Source: Acanthosoma haemorrhoidale (Eukaryota; Arthropoda; Insecta; Hemiptera; Acanthosomatidae). Taken from it: a stretch of DNA of 64,000 bases. Below are positions 19,790-31,078 of this stretch, piece after piece. The DNA is taken from the NCBI GenBank assembly GCA_930367205.1, contig OV884013.1, positions 84,445,333 through 84,509,332 on the forward strand, in the 5' to 3' direction. Every line of letters begins with the position of its first letter. The first letter of the stretch is position 1. The notes below the pieces were generated by a model that saw nothing but the letters and a program-made list of their open reading frames with translations, was not told the DNA's origin and made no database searches. Both the position numbers and the translations under genes were made by a program.

Positions 19790-21654
19790 AGTTTAGGATT
19801 TTTCAACAGATACTGCTGTTTAGACAGTCACACCAAATGAGGCAAATGCAAAGTAAAAAAAAATGTCTATATCTAATTTTGATTCGAATAATTTTTAATC
19901 AATTTTTCGTATTTTATTGATTTTAAAATTTTCTGAGCCATCAAATAATCAGTGTACCACCAATATATGGGCAATTATCAATACATGGTAATGTGCATGT
20001 TTTATAAACATTAGTTTGTCATCAGAACTTTTTCAATTTAATTAAGTCAAATAACTTTCTTCTTCTTCTGTAGTCATATGGTTTCGGTGAAGACCACATT
20101 ACGTATTTAAAAATGGAAACGAATCTTAAAAGTTGAAATATTAGTTTCTTAACCCTCATTGCCTTTAAAGGAAAAACTTTCATTACCATAAAAACATAAT
20201 TATGAGGTATGATTAAATATGTTTGATTCATAGTGACCGACTAAATAGCTATAAATGTGAATAAAATTGAAGTATATAAAAAATCTTAACTAAGCAGGAA
20301 GACAAAAAATTGAAACAGATTGTTCAAAGGACGTGATGTACATGTTTTTTCAACCATTTGCAAGACATTCTGTTTTCTTGCATCCTCAAAATGTATGTTT
20401 TGTAAAAACAGTGCCGCTATCCAGATAACGTATGCACATAAATTTACACTTAAATAAGTTAAATCGGCACAGGATTTCTTCACCATTCCCTGAAATGGTT
20501 TTCGTGAGGATATTCCCGTAAGGCGTGGAAGTTGTGCTTTTACTCCATCCCCACCCCACTGTTTCCATCTCGTCTTCATAAAATATTCCTTACTTGGCAG
20601 AAGTAATCTTCCTGAGAGAAGTCAGCTTGTACAATTTTCTCTTCAAATGAAGACAACAACTTTAACTCAAACTCACTCCTGATTTATTTGTAAGCCGTTC
20701 AGGAAAGAAAGTGGATTCCACTGAGCACATTGTCATTATAAACCTTAATTTTCTCAGCGAGGGCTTTGATAAAAATGAAGATGGACGTTTGCGGTAATCT
20801 TTAATATTTCACCGAGCCGATATGTATCTTTTAAATCTTTTTCAACATAAATCTATGTAATAATCGGATTTTTTTCTGTTCTAACAACAAACTAATACTA
20901 GATATTTAGTGACCTTATTCAGCAGTACTAGAGGTATTTTTATTAATACATAGGTTCTTCAAAAGAGTTTCTCCAAATAGTATCAACCCTAAAGTGTTAG
21001 TAACTTCATTTCTGGGAAGTTGTAACAGGGACTTCTTCAGGGAAGTAATTGAAAACTCTAACCTAGCATTTATTCCTTATTACTTCATATTTGGGTTTAT
21101 TATTTCCTTTAGGATAACTTTACTGGCGTTGGGGTGTTCTTCGTTTTTCATTGAATGAACCAGTATACTTCATTTCATAGTAGATAAAGGTAAATGGGAT
21201 TTTTCCAGTAATATGAAATTCTCCGTTAGGTTTGTTTTACTTTTTTCATATAAATGAGACTGAGTTTCTAAAGTAGGCAAGTGTGTGTGAATATCACGAA
21301 CCCATATATGGAGGGAGATCAACTTGTTTCCTGGCTTCAAAACTTTCTTTGTCTTTCTGTCCCAGTCACTCCAACTTGAACTACTTTCCGTAATATATTT
21401 GTCTCATTTGAAATGAAATGTAACCTCATATTAGGATTGTAATATTCAAGTTTGTAAAAGACAAATAAAACAACAATTATTTCGTACAAATGAACGACTC
21501 ATTTTATTATCAAACTCACGCTCCAATATCAAAACCAATGAGGACCCACAGGTGTAATGTAAGGCTTGGCTTCCAAATGAAACAAAACATGTATTTATTA
21601 AAAAGAGCGTCGCTGAATGGCATGCTCACAAAAAGTCTACAATTATTTACATAG
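19790..21654. other. Intergenic AT-rich DNA
   Basis: No gene seen. The 97-codon minus-strand frame 20286-20579 and the frames nested in it have no recognisable domain. Confidence 0.4.
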
Positions 21655-21785
21655 TACATATATGTATATACTTCATTATACATATATGTATACATTTCAT
21701 TATACATATATGTATATATTTCATTATACATATATGTATATATTTCATTATACATATATGTATATATTTCATTATACATATATGT
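21655..21785 (+). repeat. 24-bp minisatellite, about 5.5 copies
   Basis: The unit TACATATATGTATATATTTCATTA holds the 12-bp palindrome TACATATATGTA. Later units are nearly identical; the first two carry single changes. Because the period is divisible by three, both strands show long open frames (YMYIFHYT repeats on plus), which are by-products and not genes. Confidence 0.92.
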
Positions 21786-22251
21786 TCCTGCAGCGCAATT
21801 TTTACATAAATAAAATAAAGGTTGGTTTCATTCCATTAATCTTCACGTTCCATCGCCACCTACGTTCGTGTGTTCGAAACGAAATGTATCAAGCTGTAGT
21901 GAAACAACGTAACCGTTAGTAGGAATGTTTGGAATTACACGTCGAACCCTTCTACTTTCACAGAAGTACTAAACATTAATAAAAACCAATTAACAAATAA
22001 TAAACCATGGTTACAGGGATGCTTTAACAAAAAACCGAGCGACCACAGGAAGTTGTGGCTCTTGTTCGTATGATAAAAAAAACAAAAATGTTCCGGTGGA
22101 GAGAACTTTTTTATGCCCAGCTGGCAGAAAATGAAAACTCAATAATCCTCCAGAACGGAACTTAAAAAAAAAATCTAGTTTATTTATAGTAAAAACTCTT
22201 CTGTAGAACGTATTTATTTATTTATTTTTATGAATGCATTACAACTACTTA
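21786..22251. other. AT-rich flank of the mariner-type element
   Basis: No feature recognised other than short TATT-rich runs near 22210-22230. Confidence 0.4.
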
Positions 22252-23167
22252 TAAAAGGTGTCGCAGAATTAACGGAAGATTTGATTTAAATAGAAAACCG
22301 TTTTTAGTATTTTTGTTGTTATTTTTTTATTGAATCATAAAGTACTTAGGTATAGTAATACCTAGTAATAATAAAGTAGTAAAGTAGGATAGGGTTATTT
22401 ATGGAATAACAAATCAGGGCAATGGCCTCCCCGACTTTGCTAGCACATACGCACTCTTTTGTTGAAATTTTCCATGACATGAATTGGGGTTGAATTTCGT
22501 TGATGCAGCGTTGAATTTCCTCTTTTAATGCACGGGTGGATGTGGGCTTGTTGGAATACACCTTTGACTTCAAATAATACCATAAAAAGAAATCTTAAGG
22601 TGTTAAATCACACGATCTAGGGGGCCAATTCTGATCACCGAAACGAGAGAGCACACGACCTGGAAATGCCTCATGCAGTATTTGAATTGTTTCATAAGCT
22701 GTATGGCATGTGGCACCATCTTGTTGAAACCACATATTGGCCACATCAATATCATCCAATTTCGGCACAAAGAACTGTGTTATCATGTAGCGATATCGAG
22801 CACCAGTAATAGTCACTGCTTCGATATGGACATTTGAACTGCTGGTTTTTGGACGACCAGTGTGTTTAGTGTCTCCAACTGATCCAATCTCCCTAAATTT
22901 TTCAATTAATCTCTTCACAGTTGATAATGTCAAAACACTATTCCGACCAGATTTTGTATGAAATTTTCGAACTGCGGCCGCCAAACTTTCATTATTTTTG
23001 AGATAATGTTCAACAATAAAGACATGTTCTATGGTGTAACGCTCCAATTTTACTAACCCTAAACTGTTAGCTGTCAAAATGATTTTTGTTTTGAGTTGCC
23101 AGCACTTTACTGCACAAATGGCGGCAAATTTAAATCTTCTGTTAAGTTAATTCTGGGACACCCTTTA
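22252..23167 (-). mobile_element. Internally deleted Tc1/mariner-type DNA transposon
   Basis: Terminal inverted repeats: the left end reads AAAGGTGTCGCAGAATTAAC from 22254 and the right end, reverse-complemented, AAAGGGTGTCCCAGAATTAAC (to about 23165), followed in both by a GAAGATTT block. TA dinucleotides lie at both borders, the usual target of this superfamily. Inside is one minus-strand transposase remnant. Total length about 916 bp; intact relatives of this transposase type are expected to be longer because the middle of the protein is missing here. Confidence 0.88.
22346..23077 (-). pseudogene. Transposase of the IS630-Tc1-mariner superfamily, deleted and with a nonsense codon
   Basis: Cut-and-paste transposase of the type with an N-terminal helix-turn-helix and a DDE-like nuclease domain. 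Residues 1-88 carry the DNA-binding part (YTIEHVFIVEHYLKN, LSTVKRLIEKFREIGSV, then the GRPKT linker). The sequence then jumps to the second half (ITGARYRYMITQFF), so the segment with the first catalytic Asp is gone; the junction lies near 22813. The second Asp is in WFQQDGATCHTA (Asp120) and the third in NWPPRSCDLTP (Asp157). The next codon, usually Leu in this family, is TAA at 22595-22597. The same frame continues after it with DFFLWYYLKSKVYSNKP, so a point change made the stop. The enzyme cannot be active, and the copy could have moved only if supplied in trans before decay. Confidence 0.88.
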
Positions 23168-23274
23168 GTTAAAAATAATATGCATACCACCAATTATACA
23201 TGTATGCAGACTCACCTACGCCGATTTCGTCATTTTTCTGCTGTGATTGACACAAGTAATTTTATAACATTAGT

Positions 23275-23534
23275 ATTTCTTGTATAATTCTTTTATTGTG
23301 CTAAAATTACAATCTGCCTCGATAGGCAATAAGTAATTAAGATATAGTATCATTCATACCATATTTACAATTCATCATTCACTCGCTCATTCATACAATA
23401 TTTACAGGCAGCCCAAAGGCCTCCCAAGTCCACAAGAAAGCGGAGTCTTGGGAAGTCCCCCACGCTCCTCCGTCAGCCGCGTCACCGGATACTAGCCAGT
23501 GGAGGCTGACCAAGAGCGCGAGAGCCGCAGACTA
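23275..23534 (-). mobile_element. LINE-D 3' end, minus strand, with 11-bp target duplication
   Basis: Minus-strand landmarks: CGCTCTTGGTCAGCCTCCAC, CCGGTGACGCGGCTGACGG, GACTTCCCAAGACTCCG, TGTAAATATTGTATGAATGA, ATTACTTATTGCC and CACAATAAAAGAATTATAC. The block between GACTCCGCTTTCT and GTGGACTTGGGAGG is shorter than in other copies. ATAACATTAGT flanks it at 23264-23274 and 23535-23545. Confidence 0.85.
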
Positions 23535-23545
23535 ATAACATTAGT

Positions 23546-24459
23546 GAAAAAAAAAACAACAACACAAATATACACTTATTTTCCCTCCGATATTTAAAAC
23601 ACAGCTTGAAGTTTTACCGGAAAGATCCTGTGGTATAGCACAAAAGCACGAACGGGTAAAACCAACGGTGTATGGTCCTAAATGTGGCAAATATTGCCAT
23701 AGGTTAAGAGGTCTGATAAAGTCGGGGAGTGTAAGCCACTTAGGGAACCACTTCATCTTGACCAGTGTGAACTAGTTACCAAGTGCTATTTATTTTTTAT
23801 TTTTGTACCCCTCTCGTAAAGTGTTAGTTCAATAATATTATATATTCATAGGAAGGTACCTACAACCTACCTACCGCAAATCTACAAAAAAACTGTTTTC
23901 TTTGTATTTAATTTGTAATGAAAATTATCCTAATCCTGATTCTTAATAATTGACAATGATTCAATGGCACCTTTTGAGGAACTTATCTTTCGTAAAATAA
24001 AAATCTAAAATCGTATGCCTCATTTGAAAAATTTACAAGCATTTTTTAGGTAATTATTAATAACGCTTTCTGTCACTCATGTCTGCCCACAAATCATCAC
24101 CATTAGCACATGAGGATACCCCAGTGTGAGAACTGAAAGTACTGAGTACTGATAGTGCGTAAAGAAAGCACTGATTTGTGGGCTGATATTTTTGGTGATT
24201 ATAAATTTTACCCACAGCCAGCACACTCATTGAGTAGTCATTCGTAATAAAGAACTTGGTTTTGGAGAAATATACGGTACAATCTTCTAATATATTGTAA
24301 TAGTGGCCACATAAAATTATTCGATTGATCTAAAATTTTGAATGTATATCTAAACAACTCGGATTTATTGCTAATCGCTTCTCTAGATCATTAGGTAATC
24401 GTCTTGATGAACTCATTGAATCAGAGTTAATTTGAAATTATATTTTGAAGTTAATTTTG
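23546..24459. other. Intergenic AT-rich DNA
   Basis: No gene seen. A 71-codon minus-strand frame at 23541-23756 has no recognisable domain. Confidence 0.4.
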
Positions 24460-24471
24460 AACTAAAAACAA

Positions 24472-24884
24472 GATGGACGTGATTGAACCCTAGCCCCCTG
24501 ACGGAGACTGAAGATCTACACCCAGCCGAGAGATCGAGGCCGATCTCCGAAGCTACAAGACCCCATCTACCTGTTTAAGCAGGGTCGACCTTCCGGCCGA
24601 GAGGCCGACTTATTTCAGGCCCCTGCCGGGGCTGGCCAGGCTTGACCTGGCCGACTACAAACCCTTGCCTAGGTACCCGTAGACTCCACCCTCGGTAGAC
24701 TCTCACTACCTTCCTGATTCCACCCGCCTCCTTTAGGCATACCCCACCGTATATCCTTCTCATACATCCTTCAAATGGGGGACTCCCCTTAGTGAAAGGC
24801 ACTCATTAGCCCAAAATAATTTTCCCACATCCTATTTTATAAGTTTGAGAGCTAAGAATAAAAAAAAAAAAAAACAAAAAAAAA
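24472..24884 (+). mobile_element. LINE-A 3' end with poly(A) and 12-bp target duplication
   Basis: It starts at the last codons of ORF2 (GATGGACGTGATTGAACCC) and carries the complete 3' UTR including the hairpin series and the terminal GAGAGCTAAG, then an A-rich tail with one C. AACTAAAAACAA occurs at 24460-24471 and 24885-24896. A 22-bp part between the first and second hairpins is shorter than in the 10.5-kb copy. Confidence 0.88.
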
Positions 24885-24896
24885 AACTAAAAACAA

Positions 24897-25633
24897 ATTA
24901 ATATTTTATTATGTTTTTTTTTAAATTTGATTATTTTTATTAGAACGTGAAAAATTTCTGTATAAAATTCGATCTGATTTTTATGGTAGCATTATGGGTA
25001 TCGTTTACCCCATAATAATGGGATTTCAAATCAAAATAGATATCTTTAGTTATTTCCTCTCTAAAATTAGCTATTCAGATTAATAAACTTTCTGTATCAC
25101 TCGAATAATGCTTGCAGTTGAAAATTTTGAAACAAGGAGAGATTTCCTTCATTTTCATCTCATTAAGTAATGATGTTGTCTTCCAAAAAATTATTACACT
25201 TACTACTAAAGTATACTACTACTAACAAAGACTAAAATACAAAATACATGATACAGTATTTGTTGTTGTGAGTCCAGCGGAATCGGAATGGACAACCGGC
25301 CACTCCCATTGGGAACAAAGATGATAATTGCTTTTTACACCGCCAACACTTGGTCCATTCAGCTGCCTATTGTCCGGCTAAATGCTCGCTTCGACAAAGG
25401 CTACAGTCCTGGCTAACAAATACATTAGGTTTCGTTTCACAAAGCCAAATATACCTGCTCCCGCCCGTTGGTTAGCTTGGGCTGTTAATGCAATAGTGCC
25501 CCTGTGTTCTGTTCTGTAAACTCTCCTTAATTATTAAATAATACTTGTTATCCAGTGTTGATCATTGGAACTGGTTTTGTTTTATTTATCGCTATTACTG
25601 ACCTTACTTCAGCGACTTATCCTTGTTATTACA
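24897..25633. other. Intergenic DNA
   Basis: AT-rich with a moderately GC-rich part at about 25270-25520. No frame or repeat recognised. Confidence 0.4.
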
Positions 25634-25900
25634 AGTATGTCCTGAGCGTCTAGGGCCTCGCGCTCTTGGTAAGCCTTGGCCCGTATCCGGTGACGCGGTT
25701 GATGGAGGAGCGTGGGGGACTTCCCAAGACCACGGTTCCTCTTTCGCACGTGAGGGGGGTGACAATCCTGTGGATTTGGAAGGTCTCTAGGATGTTTGTA
25801 AATACTGTATAAATGAGTAATTGTAAATATAGTATGAATGAGAACATTGAACACAATTAGTTATTGCCCAATAAGGCAGATGGTAATTTTATCACAATAA
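25634..25900 (+). repeat. LINE-D 3' UTR, plus strand
   Basis: It starts at ATGTCCTGAGCGTC and carries GCGCTCTTGG, CCGGTGACGCGGTTGATGG, GGGACTTCCCAAGACC, the GGTGACAATC block, TGTAAATACTGTATAAATGA and CACAATAAA. Overlapping small minus-strand frames (25609-25856) are not genes. Confidence 0.85.
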
Positions 25901-25956
25901 ATATCAGATTTTAATTATTATTATGAGTGTGGAAGTTAAGGTTACTTACTATTACT

Positions 25957-26363
25957 TAGGTTTCAATGAAAAATTGGATGTGGGAAAAATAAAGGAAAAT
26001 TATTTTGGGCTAACGAGTGCCTTTCACTTAGGGGAGTCCCCCATTTGAAGGATGTATGAGAAGGATATAGGGTGTGGGATGCCTAAAGGAGGCGGGTGGA
26101 ATAGGGAAGGTAGCGAGAGTCTACCGAGGGTGGAGCCTAGGGGTACCTAGGCAATGGTTTGTAGTCGGCCAGGTCAAGCCTGGCCTGCCCCGACAGGGGC
26201 CTGAAATAAGTCGGCCTCTCGGCCGGAAGGTTGACCCTGCTTAAACAGGTAGATGAAGTCTTGTAGCTTCGGTTGAGTCGGCCGGGAGATCGGCCTCGAT
26301 CTCTCGGCTGGGTGTAGATCTTCAGGGGGCTAGGGTTCGATCACGTCCATCTGTCGCCTGCAT
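25957..26363 (-). repeat. LINE-A 3' end, minus strand
   Basis: On the minus strand it starts in the last codons of ORF2 (GATGGACGTGATCGAACCC) and includes the hairpin series. The heptaloop stem is at 26125-26109 with loop ACTCTCG. Near its 3' end it has a 7-bp insertion relative to the other copies, and it ends near CTTAG at 25957 without a clear poly(A) tail. Confidence 0.82.
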
Positions 26364-28406
26364 ACGCCGATACCTCGCAGCACTAAATCTGGTTCAAACC
26401 GCTTTATTCTTTTTTATTCAAATCAAGAATTTCCTGCTGTCCATGTCTGCGAGCTTCAGGCTATGACATCATACTACACAAAATCATTCAAAGATATTAT
26501 TTACCATAAATGTGTATATGAATAATCATAAAAATTTGTATTAAACAATTAAAAATATTACTGTATAATAAAATAATTCAAATTAAAAACTGAATCTAAA
26601 GCAGGCATTTGAAATGACTAAAATTAATAGAATTCAGGTATTTTTTTAAAACAGATAGTTTTCAAACTGCGAACTGGAGCAATAGAATCTTTTTAAATAT
26701 ACATGGACTGGGAATTCATACTATCTCACAAAATATTATGTTTTAAAATAACGAATATATCTTAAATACTGTATAAATACTACAATATTGTAATAATTAA
26801 TATATTATAAATGTGGATATGCATTTAGTTCTAAATTATAGTCTTTTTATTTGGCTGTACACCCAATTTCTTAGAAGCGGTGCACTTAAATGGGTCCCAG
26901 AACACTATTGTTACAGTAAATACCTTTCATTACATTTCACAGATAATTAATATAACTTTGACCCTCGCCCTGCTTCCCCCTCCCCTCGTCGACATTAGGA
27001 CAATGCCGATTCCTGATGGGGCTGCTACAGCAGGAACAAATGGCCAATCAAGCCGCTTGTCCCAACTACTGGTGAGGTCTTGACCTTCGAACTTTGAACT
27101 TTGTTTTTCTTTGAAACCACTTAGCGCACATATTGATTTCCTGTTTCGCCTTTAGAGACCAAACATTCTTCGACAACTATTCAGAAGAAGCCGTTTTTTT
27201 CTACCTCACAGTAATTTATACATCGACAATTTAGTAGTTTAGTAGTGTCAAACTCCTGACTTTTACTAGATATCATTACTACTTTTTATACAGCAATTAA
27301 TTATTCTCTAATTACTTGTAGCGATAATACATTTACATCGATAATGATAATTTAAATTAATTATTAAAAAAAAACAACATAATTTTGTCTCTAGATCGTC
27401 TGTTAACGTATTTACATCAGAGGCCGAAGTGCCATATTATTTCGCTGTATTTGGTGAAAATATATTTATATTCGTGCCGATTCCTGACATAAAATGATAA
27501 AACATAATACTGTTAGTAATCCTTCAAATTAGGTCTGACTGACCTAGAGTCTCGGAATTTTAAGAGAAGGTTTTGTCAAACATAGAAACAACCTAATTCA
27601 AAATAATTAATTTAGAAAATTATGGCACAAATGAGATAATTTATCACGATTGCCCAAAAAGGGAGCTTGTATTTTTATCACAATAAATAAGTTTCTATAC
27701 GTATATATATATAAAAAAAAAGTTAGCAAATAAAATTCAGATGTAAAAAACTAGAATAAACCGTATAACACAGCCCCTCGCAGAACCCATATAATTGGAA
27801 CAACCAGGATATTGGTAATTTATTTAATTTTCACTTTGAAATGTAAGCACCTTTTAGCCTTAGAAAATGTATGGGTTTTCGAGAAAAAAAACTTCAGGCT
27901 GCTTAGGTTTTAATATAAAAAATATACATGTATAAATAAAACTATGTCTTGTGTGAAAAAACAGTGTAGTTTATTCAACGAAAAATTATTGATTACGAGG
28001 TTTATTTATCACTAGATGTTAGTGTCACCATTGACTACTATACCCTTCGGCATTTGATCAATGCTCCGAACTTCCTTTTTTTCGCTTGATGTATTTCCTC
28101 CCCGTTCAATAATTAGCATCTATTCAAAGTTAAATAAGTTTATTAAACTGAAACATGAATCCCACTTCAAAAGGTTGAAAATTAATTAAAATATGTAAAC
28201 GAACAGGGTTATTTTAATAAGTAATTATTTTTCGTTGGTGGCTTTTTTTCCAACAAGTTGCCTTTTTTTTTAAGGAGTCCTTTTTCAACAAGAACTCCCT
28301 TCTTTAATTAACTAGATCCTAAAAATAACACACCCCGGCATTTATTATATCTGAAGCTGGTTAAAATAATCGATACCGATTTTAGTAAAGAAATGCTTGG
28401 AAAAAC
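26364..28406. other. Intergenic AT-rich DNA
   Basis: No gene supported. A 67-codon plus-strand frame (26880-27083) covers a locally GC-rich part but has no recognisable domain. Confidence 0.4.
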
Positions 28407-28935
28407 TACAAGAAAGCTACGGTAATCGCTTTCGCCGACGGCATTGCGGTTTACAGTTGCAGCCTGACTGCACAATGAGCTCTTGAACAGGCCGAGTCAG
28501 TTTGTAATGTTATCAGTGACAGACTGGATAGGTTAAACATCAGTGTGAACGCCGGGGAGACCGACTGCGTAATTTTCTCCCTCCAAAAGGGGGGGTTGGC
28601 AAGGTCCTACACTATAGGAGGGTAACTCCCCCAATGTACTATCTGGGTATAAAAATGGATAGGCATCTCCATTTCTCTACTCATTTTAGTAACAAAATTG
28701 AAAAAGTATGTCACAGATTTTACCGGTTTCACCACTTGCTAACTTCACCAAACTCGACGCTGCTACTCAAACTAATGATACATAAATGTGTCCTCCGGCC
28801 ACCTCTGTTGTACGGTGTCCCGCAATATTCTCACTTGACTGACAATACAGCTAAAAGTCTCCCACAATTCCAGAATGGGATCATGAGAAACGTGGTCCGA
28901 CTTACCTCCATCGAGAGGTGTGCCTTCGGTGGGTG
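28407..28935 (+). pseudogene. LINE-C reverse transcriptase fragment, second copy
   Basis: This matches the fragment at the window start. The conceptual frame reads VIAFADGIAVYSCSL (catalytic box changed from FADD to FADG), hits an in-frame stop, and continues with QAESVCNVISDRLDRLNISVNAGETDCVIF. After a frameshift the thumb region runs from 28634: YLGIKMDRHLHFSTHFSNKIEKV, LLTSPN, LLKLMIHKCVLRPPLLYGVP and LPQFQNGIMRNVVRL. It breaks off near 28935 in GERCAFGG-like wording. Neither the 5' half nor a 3' UTR is attached, so it is an internal fragment. It is inactive, with one catalytic Asp lost. The order and wording of blocks show it is the same family as 1-690. Confidence 0.85.
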
Positions 28936-30753
28936 AGTTCATCTACCTACGTTCAGTCCAATAATGCATAATATACATCATTATACTTTCGTACAATGCA
29001 GATCAGTATTAGTAGAAAACAGGATTGGTATAAAATGTAGCCAGGCTTCAGGAAATATAATGAGGAAATTGTCAAAAGATTCGTTTGTAGACCTATATTT
29101 GTAGCATCTTTTAATTTTGTAACAAGGGGATACGAAGGAAAAAAAAAATGGGGAGATAATAACAAAGTGTTTAGATTTATTTGATTATTGTATAAGGTGG
29201 TAAGAGATGGCGTAACCTACGAGTATAAAGGATGTAGTGCTGTGCTGATTGGTGTCGATGACAGAACTGGGATCTCGTTTGTAAATTCTCAAATATGGTC
29301 AACGGTTATAAACGTCTACATCAACGGAAATGACAACGCTTTGAAATTATGATGATAGCAAGCGAGAGTAGTCGAAGTGCTGGTTGATTTGAGTATTCGT
29401 TGGGGTATGCATATTGGGTTGATTGTGCTAACTACTAATGTAAAAACACAGGAATGGTGAATGGAAGTCCATGGTTGACCATACTTGCATTTGTGGGGGC
29501 TTCAGCAGAACTTGCTTACTTTTGTAGATTCTGTTGATGAAATAATATGTCTTCAAGTGTTCATTAAGTTAAGGTGGTAATCAGTTAATGTCTTATAATT
29601 TTTTTAATTACAAGTCGTAACTTTGATTAGGTTTTCATTTTGCGTTTAAAATTAGTTTAAATGTGAATTCAAAACAAACCCCATCAATTGAAAAAAAAAA
29701 TTCGATTATTAATTTCGAATATAGATCCAATTTTCCAAACTATAGACCACATCAACTATCCCTTTTTTAAACTTGGACTATTTATTGTGCTATATAGACT
29801 AAAAATAAATTATCATTTTTGCTGAATTTCATTTGATCTTAAATATTTACTTTCTTTCCTTTTTTGTCATTAGTTACTTATGTTTCAGTTTAGTTTAGTT
29901 TCTAAACTAAATTACTAGTTAATACTAAATCTTTAGTAAATATCTTATGGTCTATGCATGTATAAAGTTAAAAAGTAAGACATTTAGTTCCCCCCATTCC
30001 ATGAAGAATGTAATCTATTTAAAATAAAAGATCCTTTTGTACGGGTACTATAGAAGAGTTAAACAATATGTATGTAGCACCTATGATCACCGAAAAGATA
30101 CTTTCTCACCGATCTAACGTCCTGCAGTACATTCATGTTTCATCAGTGACTGAACGAAGTAAATTACTCGAGTCTACAAAATATATGCGACCCGAGTCAA
30201 GTGCAAGTGTGTTTCCCAATCTCGGCCTGACGGCACAGAGACTGATTAATCTGTCAGAGGTTATTTAGCTTCACGCTTCGATACCAGTTTCCACGTTAAA
30301 GGATTTTCATTTCGGATTTTCCCAAAGGTGTTTTTTCTATTTATTTTTTCAATTAATTTTTCTTTTTCTACCTCCACTCAATACCTGCCAGGCCTGTGAC
30401 GAGAATGTCACAAGGCGAGTACGTTACTGAAAGTTTTTTTAAATAAATATAGTTGGTTATAGTTTTTGTTTAATGAAACAGTGCACTTTGACAACAATAT
30501 TTAATTTTATGGAATGTTTGCAGTTATTCATGTTGATATTTAAATGTTTTGATTCCTTGGCCAGCAATTATACTTATGGAATAATGTAAAATCACATAAA
30601 CGCAAGTTTTTTGTTTTAGTTGATGTGTAATTTTTAAGCATGAAGGGTATGTACCCTTCTGCGCCAGTGACTATGATTAAGATTTTTGTTGCTGTCTTTT
30701 GTAGTGTTATCACAAGAGCAAAAGCATTTTTCTTGTTTAATTTTGGTTTTCAG
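28936..30753. other. Intergenic AT-rich DNA
   Basis: No gene supported. Short frames at 28953-29165 (minus) and 30068-30268 (plus) have no recognisable domain. Confidence 0.4.
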
Positions 30754-31078
30754 TCTCATATATAAAAAAAAGTATTATAAAAAACATTAATTAAACCTTA
30801 AATATTTTAATATACACATATTTTTTTATAATATAGTAATTGCATATTTTGTGTTAAAACAACCTAATTAAAATAATAAAGCTATTTATAATTTAATTAT
30901 AAATTAGGATTTTCACTCTCATATAAAAACAAATTATCAAAAACATTAATTAATTAAACCTTAAATATTGTAATTTATCATTTCATATTTGTATAAACTA
31001 TTGTAATTACATAATTTGTCGTAAAAACCAATTAACATAATAAATCTACTTATAATTTAATTATAAATAAGGATTCGT
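30754..31078 (+). repeat. Tandem dimer of a 163-bp AT-rich unit
   Basis: Unit 1 starts at TCTCATATATAAAA (30754) and unit 2 at TCTCATATAAAAAC (30917). Both contain AACATTAATTAAACCTTAAA-like wording, then TTATAATTTAATTATAAAT and (T)AGGATT at the end. The units are clearly diverged, so the duplication is old. Two copies only; possibly a relic of a satellite. Confidence 0.8.

Noticed and set aside
21516..21919. Open frames on both strands with MYNEIYTY or YMYIFHYT repeats
   Set aside because: Produced by the 24-bp minisatellite.
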